A stretch of 64,000 nucleotides of DNA from Amycolatopsis coloradensis (GCF_037997115.1 NZ_CP150484.1:3978871-4042870); one strand, 5' to 3'; shown: positions 17,378-26,690, numbered from the stretch's first letter. Numbers and translations are program-made. Notes: generated by a model from the letters alone, not told the origin.

Positions 17378-18385
17378 ATGTCGTCCTCATCGCGGGCGTC
17401 ACAGCTCGACGTGGACTTGCGGCCCGGCACACCTCCGATACTGCGGATCGATGCCAACGGTGACGCACTGAGCTGGGCGGCCGAGCACTCGGACGCGCTG
17501 CGTGCCGTCGTCGCCGAGCACGGTTCGGTCCTCCTCCGCGGTCTCGGGCTGGGCGACGCGGCCGAGATCGGTGCCGTCTTTCGAGTCATGGTGCCCACCG
17601 GTCTGATGACCGAGAGGGAGGCCTTCGCATCCCGGCAGACCTACTTCGGCGGCGTGTACTCGTCATCGACGTGGCCTGCGAACCAGCCGATGTGCATGCA
17701 CCACGAACTGAGTTACACGCTTGAGTTCCCCGGCCTGATGCTGTTCGCCTGTCTCCGCGCGCCCACCGTCGGCGGAGCCATCGGGGTGGCCGACTCGCCG
17801 AGTGTGCTCGAGGCGTTGCCCGGCGAGGTGGTCGAGCGGTTCGAGCGGGAGGGCTGGCTGCTCACCCGCACCTACAACGACGAGATGGGGGCGTCGGTCG
17901 CCGCAGCCTTCGGCACCGAGGACCGTGGCGCCGTCGAGAGCTACTGCCGTGCCAACGCGATCGACTTCGAGTGGCAACCCGGTGGTGGACTGCACACCAG
18001 GCAGCGCCGCAGCGCCGTGGTGCGTCATCCGGTCACCGGCCGACGCTGCTGGTTCAACCAGATCGCGTTCCTCAACGAGTGGACCCTGGACCCGGAGGTG
18101 CACGAGTACCTGGTGGACGTTTATGGCGCCGACGCCCTGCCGTTCAACACCCGCTTCGGCAACGGTGACGCGATCGGCGAGGACGTCATCCGGCTGATCA
18201 ACAAGGTCTACGAGGCCACCACCGCACGCGAGCCGTGGCAGGCCGGCGACCTGATGCTCGTCGACAACATCCGTACCGCGCACAGCAGAGACCCCTACGA
18301 GGGACCGCGCGAAGTGCTCGTCGCGATGGCCGACCCGGTGCGCCTGGCCGACTGCTCGCCAACCGTGGAGGTGACCAGAAGATGA
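17378..18385 (+). CDS. SyrP/TauD-like Fe(II)/2-oxoglutarate dioxygenase
   Basis: A 335-aa TauD-fold oxygenase. The iron-binding HxD/E motif appears as MHHELSYT near residue 107-114, and the distal histidine and arginine as DNIRTAHSRDPYEGPREVLVAM near the C-terminus. The closest named relatives by pattern are SyrP-type enzymes that beta-hydroxylate amino acids bound to NRPS carrier proteins. It lies 12 bases after the NRPS gene, has RBS AAAGGAAAC and overlaps the next start by ATGA, so it should act in the same pathway, probably on the carrier-bound amino acid. Substrate is inferred from context. Confidence 0.85.
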   Translation: MSSSSRASQLDVDLRPGTPPILRIDANGDALSWAAEHSDALRAVVAEHGSVLLRGLGLGDAAEIGAVFRVMVPTGLMTEREAFASRQTYFGGVYSSSTWPANQPMCMHHELSYTLEFPGLMLFACLRAPTVGGAIGVADSPSVLEALPGEVVERFEREGWLLTRTYNDEMGASVAAAFGTEDRGAVESYCRANAIDFEWQPGGGLHTRQRRSAVVRHPVTGRRCWFNQIAFLNEWTLDPEVHEYLVDVYGADALPFNTRFGNGDAIGEDVIRLINKVYEATTAREPWQAGDLMLVDNIRTAHSRDPYEGPREVLVAMADPVRLADCSPTVEVTRR

Positions 18386-19467
18386 CCACAATCCGTTCCA
18401 CCGCAACGGAGCCCGCAATGTCCGAACCGATCGCCACCGAACCGATCACCGTGCCACCGTTCGCGGTGATCTCCGGCGCCCAGGTCCAGCATGCGCTGCG
18501 GGGGCGTGAAAACCTGATCGTGGAGTTGGTCGAGGCCGCCTATCGGCTGCACAGCGCCGGTGATTCGGTGAACCCGCCGTCCTACTTCCTGCGTTTCCCC
18601 GACCGTCCGTCCTCCAGGATCATCGCGCTGCCCGCCGCGATCGGCGGGCAGGTGCGGGTGGCCGGCCTGAAGTGGATCTCCAGCTTCCCGGAGAACGTGG
18701 AGGCCGGCATCCCGAGGGCCTCGGCCGTGCTGATCCTCAACGACCACGACACCGGCTACCCGTTCGCCTGCCTGGAAAGCTCGATCATCAGCGCCACCAG
18801 GACGGCCGCGCTGGCGGCGTCGGCGGCCGACTGGCTGTCCCGCGGCCGGCGACGCCCGATGCGCGTCGGGTTCTTCGGGGCGGGCCTGATCGCCCGTTAC
18901 ATCCACACCTTCCTGGCCGGCACAGGCTGGTCCTTCGCCGAGATCGGCGTGCACGACCTGTCCGCCGACAGCGCGGCAGGCTTCCGTGGTTACCTGGAGC
19001 GGTCGGGCGCCGGCGGCCGGATCACCGTGCACGAGGGCGCCGAGCAGTTGATCCGGTCGGCCGACCTGGTGGTCTTCGCCACCGTCGCCGGTCAGCCGCA
19101 TGTCAGCGAACCGGCGTGGTTCGAACACAATCCGTTGGTGCTGCACGTGTCGCTACGCGACCTCGCGCCGGAGATCGTGCTCGCCTCGACCAACATCGTC
19201 GACGACATCGAGCACTGCCTGAAAGCCGATACCTCGCCACATCTGGCCGAACAGCTCACGGGCGACCGGGACTTCCTGCACGGCACGTTGGACGACGTGA
19301 TCTCCGGGCGGGTGACGGTGCCGGCCGGCCGACCGGTGGTGTTCTCGCCCTTCGGCCTCGGAGTGCTCGATCTCGCGGTGGGCAAGTACGTCTACGAGGA
19401 AGTGGTCCGCTCCCGCGAGTTGCAGGTCGTCGACGACTTCTTTTACGAGCTGCGCCGGTACGGATGA
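18382..19467 (+). CDS. sbnB: SbnB-like dehydrogenase of 2,3-diaminopropionate biosynthesis
   Basis: A 361-aa member of the ornithine cyclodeaminase/mu-crystallin family. The segment GLKWISSFPENVEAGIPRASAVLILNDHDTGYPFACLESSIISATRTAA, seen in pieces at residues 93-140, is typical of SbnB, which oxidatively cleaves N-(1-amino-1-carboxy-2-ethyl)-glutamate to Dap and 2-oxoglutarate with NAD. A Rossmann dinucleotide loop GFFGAGLIARYI follows near 162-173. Start overlaps the dioxygenase stop by ATGA; an internal ATG at 18418 is an alternative. The neighbouring SbnA-like gene makes the assignment strong by context. Confidence 0.88.
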   Translation: MTTIRSTATEPAMSEPIATEPITVPPFAVISGAQVQHALRGRENLIVELVEAAYRLHSAGDSVNPPSYFLRFPDRPSSRIIALPAAIGGQVRVAGLKWISSFPENVEAGIPRASAVLILNDHDTGYPFACLESSIISATRTAALAASAADWLSRGRRRPMRVGFFGAGLIARYIHTFLAGTGWSFAEIGVHDLSADSAAGFRGYLERSGAGGRITVHEGAEQLIRSADLVVFATVAGQPHVSEPAWFEHNPLVLHVSLRDLAPEIVLASTNIVDDIEHCLKADTSPHLAEQLTGDRDFLHGTLDDVISGRVTVPAGRPVVFSPFGLGVLDLAVGKYVYEEVVRSRELQVVDDFFYELRRYG

Positions 19468-19505
19468 GCGGTCGAGTAGCTGTCACACAAATGAAGGGGG
19501 CAAAG

Positions 19506-20492
19506 GTGCCGGTCATATCCGTTCCCCAGGACTTCAACGAAGACGAGCTCTACGTCGACCTTCGGTCGATCTTCGGGCACTCGCTCTTCCTGAAGTGTGA
19601 AGGGTTCAACTTCGCCGGCTCGATCAAGCTGAAGGCCGCCACCGAGATGGTGGCGGCCGCCGAGCGGGACGGAGTCCTGATTCCGGGGTCGATCCTGGTC
19701 GAGTCCTCGTCCGGGAACCTGGGCGTGGCGCTGAGCATGATCGCGGCGAGCAAGGGCTACCGGTTCCTGTGCGTGACCGACTCCCGCTGCAACCTGTCGA
19801 CCAGGCGGCTGATGGAGGCGTTGGGCAGCCAGGTGCACGTCATCACCGAACCGGACGCCGCCGGCGGCTTTCTCGGCGCACGGATCGACCACGTCCGTGC
19901 GCTGTGCGCCTCCGACGACCGGTACGTATGGCTCAACCAGTACGCCAATCCGGGCAACTGGGAGGCGCACTACCGCAGGACCGCCCCGGCGATCGCGGCC
20001 GCGTTCCCGCAGCTGGACGTGCTGTTCGTCGGGGCCGGGACCACTGGGACCCTGATGGGCTGCGCACGCTACTTCTGCGAGTGGCACCGGCCGGTGCGGG
20101 TCGTCGCGGTGGACAGCGCCGGCTCGGTGACCTTCGGCGGTCCGCCGGGCCGCAGGATGATTCCCGGCCTGGGCACAAGCGTCCGTCCACCGCTACTCGA
20201 CGAGTCCTATGTGGACGATGTGGTACGTGTCGAGGAGGCGGATACCGTCCGTGCCTGCCATCGGTTGGCCGGAAGCGGATTCCTGTTCGGCGGCTCCACC
20301 GGCACAGTGGTCAGCGGCGCGATGGACTGGCTGGCCCGGCGCGACGCGCGTGAACTCACCGCTGTGGCCATCGCCCCGGACCTCGGCGAGCGCTACCTCG
20401 ACACCGTCTACCAGACCAACTGGCTGCGGGATCTTTACGGCGAGGACGTGCTCGGCGCCGACGAGCTGCCCGCCGGTTCCCGGGCAGTCTGA
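19506..20492 (+). CDS. sbnA: SbnA-like PLP synthase of 2,3-diaminopropionate biosynthesis
   Basis: A 328-aa fold-type II PLP enzyme of the cysteine synthase family. The Schiff-base lysine is in NFAGSIKLK, the substrate loop in ESSSGNLGVALS, and the phosphate-binding loop in VGAGTTGTLMG. SbnA condenses O-phospho-L-serine with L-glutamate to give the substrate of SbnB. I chose GTG at 19506 because AAGGGGG sits five bases before it; ATG starts at 19464 (overlapping the sbnB stop) and 19491 are in frame. The N-terminus is shorter than in most SbnA proteins. Together with the preceding gene it should supply L-Dap to the NRPS. Confidence 0.87.
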   Translation: MPVISVPQDFNEDELYVDLRSIFGHSLFLKCEGFNFAGSIKLKAATEMVAAAERDGVLIPGSILVESSSGNLGVALSMIAASKGYRFLCVTDSRCNLSTRRLMEALGSQVHVITEPDAAGGFLGARIDHVRALCASDDRYVWLNQYANPGNWEAHYRRTAPAIAAAFPQLDVLFVGAGTTGTLMGCARYFCEWHRPVRVVAVDSAGSVTFGGPPGRRMIPGLGTSVRPPLLDESYVDDVVRVEEADTVRACHRLAGSGFLFGGSTGTVVSGAMDWLARRDARELTAVAIAPDLGERYLDTVYQTNWLRDLYGEDVLGADELPAGSRAV

Positions 20493-20512
20493 CACAGAGG
20501 GGTGGTTACGAC

Positions 20513-21685
20513 GTGGGCAGCGTGACCGGGTCGGCCGACCTGGCGGGATGTGAATGGCTGCAATACGACTACAGCCCCGCGCTGATGTCGCAGGGGCGGC
20601 CGGGTTCGTTCACCATGTGGCGATACCGGAAGCTGCTGCCGGTTCCCGATGATCCGGTGCGGTACCCGCTGCCGGTCGGCGGCACGCCGCTCTTGCCCGC
20701 ACCGGCTCTGCGACGGGAGTTGGGCACGCCGCAGCTATGGATCAAGGATGAGACGCGTAATCCGAGCGCGTCCAACAAGGACCGTGCCACCGCGCTCGTG
20801 ATCGAAGACGGGCTGCGGCGCGGAGTGGATACGATCACGACGGCCTCCACCGGCAACGCGGCTGTGGCCACCGCCTTCGGTGCCGCGGCAGCCGGAATGC
20901 GGGCAGTCATCTTCGTCTCCACCGACTGCCGTCCGGGGAAGCTCGCGCTCATGACGCAGGCCGGTGCACAGGTCTTTCAGGTGCGCGAAGGCTATGCGGC
21001 CGCTGTCGAGCTCTCCCGGGCCGCCGCCCGCACGTTCGGCTGGCTCGACCGCAACACCGGCGCCAACCCGTTCACCATCGAGGCGAAGAAGACGGTGGCG
21101 TTCGAGGTGTGGGAACAACTCGAACGCCGGGTTCCGGACGTGATGATCGTCCCGGTCGGCGACGGCCCCACGTTGGTGGCGCTCGACAAGGGCTTCGCCG
21201 AACTCGTCAGCTGCGGCCTCTCCGCGCGCCAACCACGTCTGATCGGGGTACAGGCCGAGCGCTGTCAGCCGTTGGTGCGAGCCTGGTTCGGCACGCCCGC
21301 CGGGCAGACGGAGCTGGATCCCGCCGCCACGGTCGCCGACGGCATCGCGGTGGTACACCCGGCCATCGGTGATGCCGTGCTGGACGCGATAAGCCGAGGC
21401 GGCGGAGAAATGGTGGCGGTCACCGATGACGCCCTGCTGAACGCGGTCGCGACCTTGGCCGGCCGGGCAGGCGTGGGTGCCGAACCAGCCGGGGCGGCGG
21501 CCCTGGCCGGGCTGGAAAGTGCCGTCGAACGCGGTCTGGTGGACCCGTTGGAAACCGTGGTTCTGCTGGTCACCGGCCGGGAGGTGAAAACGGGTGGGGC
21601 GACGGCCTACCCTGGCCGGGTGGCGGTCGTCGAAAGACTCGACGAGGTCGAGCGGGCTCTGGCGGACCCGATTCCTTCCCCCTGA
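20513..21685 (+). CDS. threonine synthase-like PLP enzyme
   Basis: A 390-aa fold-type II PLP protein. NPSASNKDRATA carries the cofactor lysine, STGNAAVATAFGAAAAG is the Ser/Thr-Gly-Asn substrate loop, and VPVGDGPTLVALDKGF the phosphate loop. The pattern resembles threonine synthase and diaminopropionate/threonine dehydratase relatives. RBS-like AGAGGGG lies 12 bases before the GTG at 20513; GTG at 20522 is an alternative. Within a Dap cluster it may supply threonine, perform a second beta-replacement to give 2,3-diaminobutyrate, or process O-phosphohomoserine. Which is unknown. It is the last structural gene before the regulator. Confidence 0.75.
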   Translation: MGSVTGSADLAGCEWLQYDYSPALMSQGRPGSFTMWRYRKLLPVPDDPVRYPLPVGGTPLLPAPALRRELGTPQLWIKDETRNPSASNKDRATALVIEDGLRRGVDTITTASTGNAAVATAFGAAAAGMRAVIFVSTDCRPGKLALMTQAGAQVFQVREGYAAAVELSRAAARTFGWLDRNTGANPFTIEAKKTVAFEVWEQLERRVPDVMIVPVGDGPTLVALDKGFAELVSCGLSARQPRLIGVQAERCQPLVRAWFGTPAGQTELDPAATVADGIAVVHPAIGDAVLDAISRGGGEMVAVTDDALLNAVATLAGRAGVGAEPAGAAALAGLESAVERGLVDPLETVVLLVTGREVKTGGATAYPGRVAVVERLDEVERALADPIPSP

Positions 21686-21999
21686 AGATGTGCCCTCGGT
21701 GAGGACCAGGTCATCCAGTGGATTGCACGACCGCGTTTCCCGCCCGTACTCGGAGAGATGACGCCCGGTGCCGGTGTTGGCGATCGTGACGCCGCTCGTG
21801 GTGCGCGGAGTGGCGAGGAAGCCACGAGGCTCCAGCTCGCACGCATCGACCTGGACGCGGCCGAGCGGGCACTGGGCGATGACGGCCGATTGTCTGATTT
21901 GCGAAAATGACGCTTTTGGCCTTGTTCAAACCCTTGCTTTCCCGGCGGAGCGGATAGCATCGATGATTCTCGGATCCGTGTCTGACCTGCGGATGGGGG
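21686..21999. other. intergenic region before SARP regulator
   Basis: This gap contains one open frame, 21758-21910 (+), for a 50-aa product starting MTPGAGVGDRDAARG and ending SDLRK. The frame continues that of the threonine-synthase-like gene past its stop codon, so it may be a remnant of a longer protein. No family was recognised. AT-rich sequence around 21920-21960 (TTGCTT, GGATAGCAT) probably contains the regulator promoter, but no well-spaced consensus is visible. Confidence 0.3.
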
Positions 22000-24927
22000 A
22001 TGCAGGTGGGGGTGGGAATGCCGGAAAATGTGAAGATCCATCTGTTGGGTCCGGTGGAGGTGCTCGGGCCCGGCGGCGTGGTGGAGTTGCACGGTGGGGG
22101 ACAACGCACCTTGATCGCCCGTCTGGCGTCGCCTCCGGACAAGACGGTGACCCGTGGGGCGCTCATCGACGCGTTGTGGGCTGACGCGGGACCACCAGCC
22201 GCCCCGAAAACCCTGCACAGCCACCTGGCTCACCTGCGCCGCCGGCTTCGTGAGGCCGGTCTCCCGGATCTGATCGCCACCCGGGATTCCGGCTACGTAC
22301 TGCGCGCACCCGCGGACGCGGTGGACGCCATCCGCTTCGAAACTCTCTCTGCGCAAGGGCGAAACGCGTTGGCCGCAGGAGACCTCAAAGTGGCGACCGA
22401 GTCGCTGCAGGCCGCGTTGAAGATGTGGCGTGGCGAGGCATTGACCGACTGCCGTCCCGGCGAATGGCGGCGTGCCGAGACAACCCGGCTCAACGAGGCC
22501 AGACTTGCCGCCACAGAGGACCTGATCAGCGCCCGCCTCGCCCTCGGCGAACACATCACCGCAGTCGGCGAACTGGAATTCCTCGTCATCCAGCACCCGT
22601 TCCGGGAACAGTTGTGGGAACAGCTGATCCTTGCCCTGTACCGCTCGGGCCGTCAAGCCGATGCCTTGTCCGCCTACCAACGCGCCCGCGCCACATTGAT
22701 CGACGAACTGGGAATCGAACCAGGCCCGAAGCTACGCCGGCTCGAAACAGCCATACTCACCGCCGACCCCTCGCTCGATCAGCCGGTTGCTCCGGAAGTG
22801 ACCGTGACCGGCCACCGCTTCAGAGGGCGCTTGCCAGTGCCGCTCACTCGCCTTGTCGGCCGGGAGGCAGATATGTCGACGCTGCGGCGGTCTCTCGCCC
22901 GGCGGCGTCTGGTCACCGTCACCGGCCCCGGAGGCTGTGGAAAGACGCGGCTGGCGGTGGCCATAGCGGCGCAGCACGCCCAACCTGTCTGCTTCGTAGA
23001 TCTTGCCCCACTGGCCGGATCCGACCTCGTACCGCAGGCGATCGCCGACGCTCTCAGCCTGAGTGAGCAGGGCGGTCGCAGTATCATCGACAGCCTGGTC
23101 GACCACCTGGCAGATCAAGCGCTCCTTCTGGTACTCGACAACTGCGAGCATCTCATCGACGCCTGCGCGCAGCTAGCCTGTGCGGTGCTCCCCAGCTGTC
23201 CTGAGTTACGGGTCTTGGCAACGAGCCGAGAGCCGCTGCATGTGCCGGGTGAAACGATCCACGCTCTGCGGCCCCTGGCAACCCCGGACCCCGGCGCCCC
23301 GCATTCCCACCGAGATCTTCTCCGCTACGACGCGGTCCGGCTGTTCCTCGATCGGGCACAGGACGCCGGAGCCCAGATCGGCACGGACGGGGCTACCGCA
23401 CACGAGATGGCCTTGATCTGTGCACGCTTGGACGGGCTGCCACTCGCTCTCGAGCTGGCGGCGGCCCGCGCGGCTGCGCTGCCGATCCGGCAGATCGCCG
23501 AACACCTGGACGACCGCTTTCACACGCTCTTGTCCGGCAGCCAGGTCGCACGTCCCCAGCATCGGGCACTGCACACGACCATCAAGTGGAGCTACGACCT
23601 GCTCAATCCCGACGAACGCGCACTGTTCCGGCGGCTTGCCGTGTTCGCCGGGAGTTTCGGGCTATCCGCCGTCACGGCACTATGGCCGCACGGCGACGAT
23701 GCTGCCGCCCTGCTCGGCCGATTGGTAGAGAAGTCATTGGTGGCCAAGGAAGCCGGCGCCGCGCGTTACCACCTGCTGGACACCATCCACCAGTTCGCCG
23801 CCGTGCAGCTGGTGGGGAACGAACTGGCCGGCGCGCGGCGACGACACGCCGAATTCCACCTGGCGCTGGCCGAACGGGCGGAGGAACACCTCGACGGTGT
23901 GAGTGCCGTGGAGTGGCTGGACCGGCTGACCGCCGAACACGAGAACTTTCGAGCTGCCATCGCTTGGACGATGGCGCATCCCGATCCCGCACCGGTCTTG
24001 CGACTGGCCGGCTCACTGTCGCGGTACTGCCGGCTGCGCGGACACTACGGGGATGGCCGGAAGTGGCTGGCGGGCGCTCTGGATCATGATGGGCAGGCCC
24101 CCTCCGCGCTGCGGGCGAAGGCAATCGCCGGGGCGGTCACCCTCACCTTCCTTCAGTGCGACTACGACGCTGCCGCACAGCTGGCCGAGCAGAACCTGGA
24201 CTTGTACCAGTCGCTCGGTGACGTGCACGGCGTTGCCAGCACTCGTCTGCTACTCGGCTCGATCTGCCGGGAACATGCCAGCTACCAGCAGGCCCTGGAG
24301 TACCACCGGTCCGCTCTGGAGACCTTCCAAGCCATCGACGACGCTCCAGGCATCGCGCGAGCCATGCAGCTGTGCGCCTTCACCGCATGGCTGCGCGGCG
24401 ACTTCGACTCAGCCGTCGAGTGGGCGCAGGAAAGTCTGCGCCGTTCGGAGGAACTGGGCGACGCGGAGTCGACCGCCAGTGCGGTCATCCATCTCGGTGC
24501 GGTAGCGCATTACCGAGGCGACAACACGCAGGCGCTCCAGCTGCTCGCCAAGGCACACACGGTTTCCGAGCACAACGGATTCCTGGAAGGAATCGCCTGG
24601 ACGCTGAACCTGCTCGGCCTGGTACACCACGCGACCGGCTCGGCGGAAGCTCGCACGCTCCTTGAACGAAGCCTTACCCTGCACCGCAAGCTAGGCGACC
24701 GGTGGCGGATGGCCAGCGTGCTCGAGGCGATGGCCGCGATCGCTTGTGAACAGCACCGCTGGGAAGAGACGGCCGGCTTGCTGGACGAGGCCGGGACCTT
24801 GCGCAGGGAGATCAACAGCCCCATCCCCACCTGCGAACTTCCCCTCTACCAACGCACACAGGCCGCGCTCAAAGCCGCAGACAAACGCCCGATCGCCACC
24901 CTTCAGATGACCCGCCGAGCGAAGTAG
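22000..24927 (+). CDS. large SARP-type activator with NB-ARC and TPR domains
   Basis: A 975-aa AfsR-like regulator. Residues about 8-95 are an OmpR-type winged-helix DNA-binding domain (VKIHLLGPVEVLG), 100-245 the bacterial transcriptional activation domain, about 290-560 an NB-ARC ATPase with Walker A VTGPGGCGKTRLA near residue 306 and Walker B LLLVLDNCEHL, and about 640-960 tetratricopeptide repeats. An in-frame TTA codon for leucine lies at 23206-23208 (residue 403), the rare codon that makes expression depend on bldA tRNA in Streptomyces. ATG at 22018 is an alternative start. It follows the biosynthetic genes and is the likely pathway activator. Its DNA target is not identifiable here. 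Confidence 0.9.
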   Translation: MQVGVGMPENVKIHLLGPVEVLGPGGVVELHGGGQRTLIARLASPPDKTVTRGALIDALWADAGPPAAPKTLHSHLAHLRRRLREAGLPDLIATRDSGYVLRAPADAVDAIRFETLSAQGRNALAAGDLKVATESLQAALKMWRGEALTDCRPGEWRRAETTRLNEARLAATEDLISARLALGEHITAVGELEFLVIQHPFREQLWEQLILALYRSGRQADALSAYQRARATLIDELGIEPGPKLRRLETAILTADPSLDQPVAPEVTVTGHRFRGRLPVPLTRLVGREADMSTLRRSLARRRLVTVTGPGGCGKTRLAVAIAAQHAQPVCFVDLAPLAGSDLVPQAIADALSLSEQGGRSIIDSLVDHLADQALLLVLDNCEHLIDACAQLACAVLPSCPELRVLATSREPLHVPGETIHALRPLATPDPGAPHSHRDLLRYDAVRLFLDRAQDAGAQIGTDGATAHEMALICARLDGLPLALELAAARAAALPIRQIAEHLDDRFHTLLSGSQVARPQHRALHTTIKWSYDLLNPDERALFRRLAVFAGSFGLSAVTALWPHGDDAAALLGRLVEKSLVAKEAGAARYHLLDTIHQFAAVQLVGNELAGARRRHAEFHLALAERAEEHLDGVSAVEWLDRLTAEHENFRAAIAWTMAHPDPAPVLRLAGSLSRYCRLRGHYGDGRKWLAGALDHDGQAPSALRAKAIAGAVTLTFLQCDYDAAAQLAEQNLDLYQSLGDVHGVASTRLLLGSICREHASYQQALEYHRSALETFQAIDDAPGIARAMQLCAFTAWLRGDFDSAVEWAQESLRRSEELGDAESTASAVIHLGAVAHYRGDNTQALQLLAKAHTVSEHNGFLEGIAWTLNLLGLVHHATGSAEARTLLERSLTLHRKLGDRWRMASVLEAMAAIACEQHRWEETAGLLDEAGTLRREINSPIPTCELPLYQRTQAALKAADKRPIATLQMTRRAK

Positions 24928-25268
24928 TCCGTCGGATTCTTGCGGTTCACGCATCTACCTGGTTCCCGTTCTCGCCGCGCCTCAGGTGCCCCGAACGGCC
25001 GGCATCGTCAAGAGGCCCGCGGCATCGGAGACCGATCGAGCTCCACGAAGTACCTCACAGCGGCTCGCGCCAAGGGAGGCGCGACGAGATCCGGGAGTTG
25101 ACCGGGGTGTCGACGAGAGCCGTGCTGCGGCCGCGGCGGTCGAACGCCGTCGAGTGCGTCCTGGGAGACCGCCGAACCTCTCGCCCAGGAACAGCCAAGC
25201 CCTGACAGCGCTACCGCCCGCACCTTGACGGTCACGCCGGTCGACGGCATGGGTGAGGGAAGCAGCGC
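24928..25268. other. intergenic region, no recognisable gene
   Basis: 341 bases between the SARP gene and the methyltransferase gene. No frame shows actinobacterial codon bias together with a start and RBS. The region may hold degraded coding sequence, but I recognise no family. An RBS (GAGGGAAG) for the methyltransferase lies at its end. Confidence 0.4.
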
Positions 25269-26417
25269 ATGACCCTGGCCGAGCACGGCATTGCTAGTCT
25301 CGGGCTCATGGCGCTGACTTCGCCGGACTCGTGGTCCGGCTCGCTGGAACGGCGGCTTCGAAGGATCGTCAAGCGGTGGGCGGTGTCCCGCAAGTCCTAT
25401 GACGACATGGTTCTGCGTGCCTCGGAATGGGCCGAGCGGTACGAGCGGCTGGACACGACCTGCGAGGGCGTGCTGCAGCGGAACGCCGAGCTGGCCGAGA
25501 GCCACCGCCTGCTCATGGTTGAGCACGAGAACCTGCGGTCCCGGCACGAAGACGTGCTGCGCGCGAAGCAGGCGTTCGAAGACCAGTACCGCACCTGGGT
25601 GCCGCCGGGACATTTCTACTCTCCCTTCCCCGCCAAGGAGGAGATCGGCCGGCGCGCTGCCGCACTCTTCGACGTTGATGCCCGTCCCGAGGCCGTCGAC
25701 CTCCGGGAAGCCGAGCAGATAGCCCTGTTCGGCAAGCTCGCCGACCTGGCGGCGGACCTGCCGTTCACCGCGGAACCGAACGAGCGCCACCGCTTCTTCT
25801 TCGACAACCCGGAGTACTCGTGGTCGGATGCGATCACGCTGCACACGATGCTGCGCCACCTTCGGCCCCGCCGTGTCATCGAGGTCGGCTCCGGCTACTC
25901 GACCGCGATGATGCTCGACACGATCGACGGCTGGCTCGATGACACCGAGCTGACCTGTGTGGAGCCGTACCCGCAGCTGCTGGAGAGCCTGTTGCGGACC
26001 GGAGACGGCGAACGCGTCCGGATACTGGGCAAGCCCGTGCAGGACGTCCCGGTCGAGACGTTCCAGGCACTCGAGGCCGGGGACGTGCTGTTCATCGACT
26101 CGACCCACGTCGTCAAGGCAGGCTCGGACGTCAACTACCTGTTCTTCGAGGTGTTGCCGCGGCTGTCCGACGGCGTCTGGATCCACCTCCACGATGTGTT
26201 CTTCCCCTTCGAGTACCCGATGACGTGGCTGACCGAAGGGCGGGCGTGGCAGGAGGACTACCTGCTGCGGGCGTTCCTGATGTACAACGACCGTTTCGAG
26301 ATCCGCTGGTACCAGCAGTACATGTGGATACACCACCGGCGACTGCTGGAGGGACGGATTCCGGTGATGGCGAACAACCCCGGCGGAAACATCTGGCTGC
26401 GGAAAGCCCCTGGCTAG
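25269..26417 (+). CDS. class I SAM-dependent methyltransferase
   Basis: A 382-aa protein. Residues about 45-110 form a predicted coiled coil (many Glu/Arg/Leu heptads from SEWAERYERLDTTCEG onward), followed by a Rossmann methyltransferase domain: motif I VIEVGSGYSTAMML near residue 204-217, the acidic VEPYP near 234, and DVLFIDSTHVVKAGSDVNYLF near 277. The last block resembles Methyltransf_24 and cephalosporin-hydroxylase-type enzymes that act on saccharides or macrolides. The substrate is unknown. It stands alone downstream of the SARP gene, and whether it belongs to the NRPS cluster is unclear. Confidence 0.75.
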   Translation: MTLAEHGIASLGLMALTSPDSWSGSLERRLRRIVKRWAVSRKSYDDMVLRASEWAERYERLDTTCEGVLQRNAELAESHRLLMVEHENLRSRHEDVLRAKQAFEDQYRTWVPPGHFYSPFPAKEEIGRRAAALFDVDARPEAVDLREAEQIALFGKLADLAADLPFTAEPNERHRFFFDNPEYSWSDAITLHTMLRHLRPRRVIEVGSGYSTAMMLDTIDGWLDDTELTCVEPYPQLLESLLRTGDGERVRILGKPVQDVPVETFQALEAGDVLFIDSTHVVKAGSDVNYLFFEVLPRLSDGVWIHLHDVFFPFEYPMTWLTEGRAWQEDYLLRAFLMYNDRFEIRWYQQYMWIHHRRLLEGRIPVMANNPGGNIWLRKAPG

Positions 26418-26518
26418 GCGCTGTCCCGTAAGTCTGTTCGATGGGCTTCGTGATCCAGGTGGTTCCTGGCGGTGCGGGCGATTCGGCCTCGTACCCGGGG
26501 TTACGCGGCGCCGGCCGT

Positions 26519-26690
26519 GCCAGAACGCGGTGTCGATCACGCCTGGGTTCACGACTGTGGCTCCGATGTCGCGGGTCGTGGCGTGCAGGCGGAGGTTCTC
26601 GGCGAAGCCGACCACTGCCCAATTCGTGGCGGAGTAGGGGTTGCCGGGCTGTTCTTGATTCCGGCCACGCTGCCGATGAGCACGAGTCGG
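26519..26690 (-). pseudogene. short-chain dehydrogenase fragment
   Basis: On the minus strand, RLVLIGSVAG in one frame and NPYSATNWAVVGFAENLR, followed by ATTRDIGATVVNPGVIDTAFW in another, are consecutive parts of a classical SDR oxidoreductase, including the YxxxN-type catalytic area (YSATN; the usual lysine is replaced by asparagine). The two blocks are separated by a frameshift, and both the N-terminal cofactor domain and the C-terminus are missing. It is a remnant of about 170 bases. The rest of 26418-26747 shows no gene. Confidence 0.65.

Noticed and set aside
21758..21910. 50-aa frame between the threonine-synthase-like and SARP genes
   Set aside because: No recognisable family, GGAGAG directly abutting the start; could be chance, so noted only within the intergenic entry.
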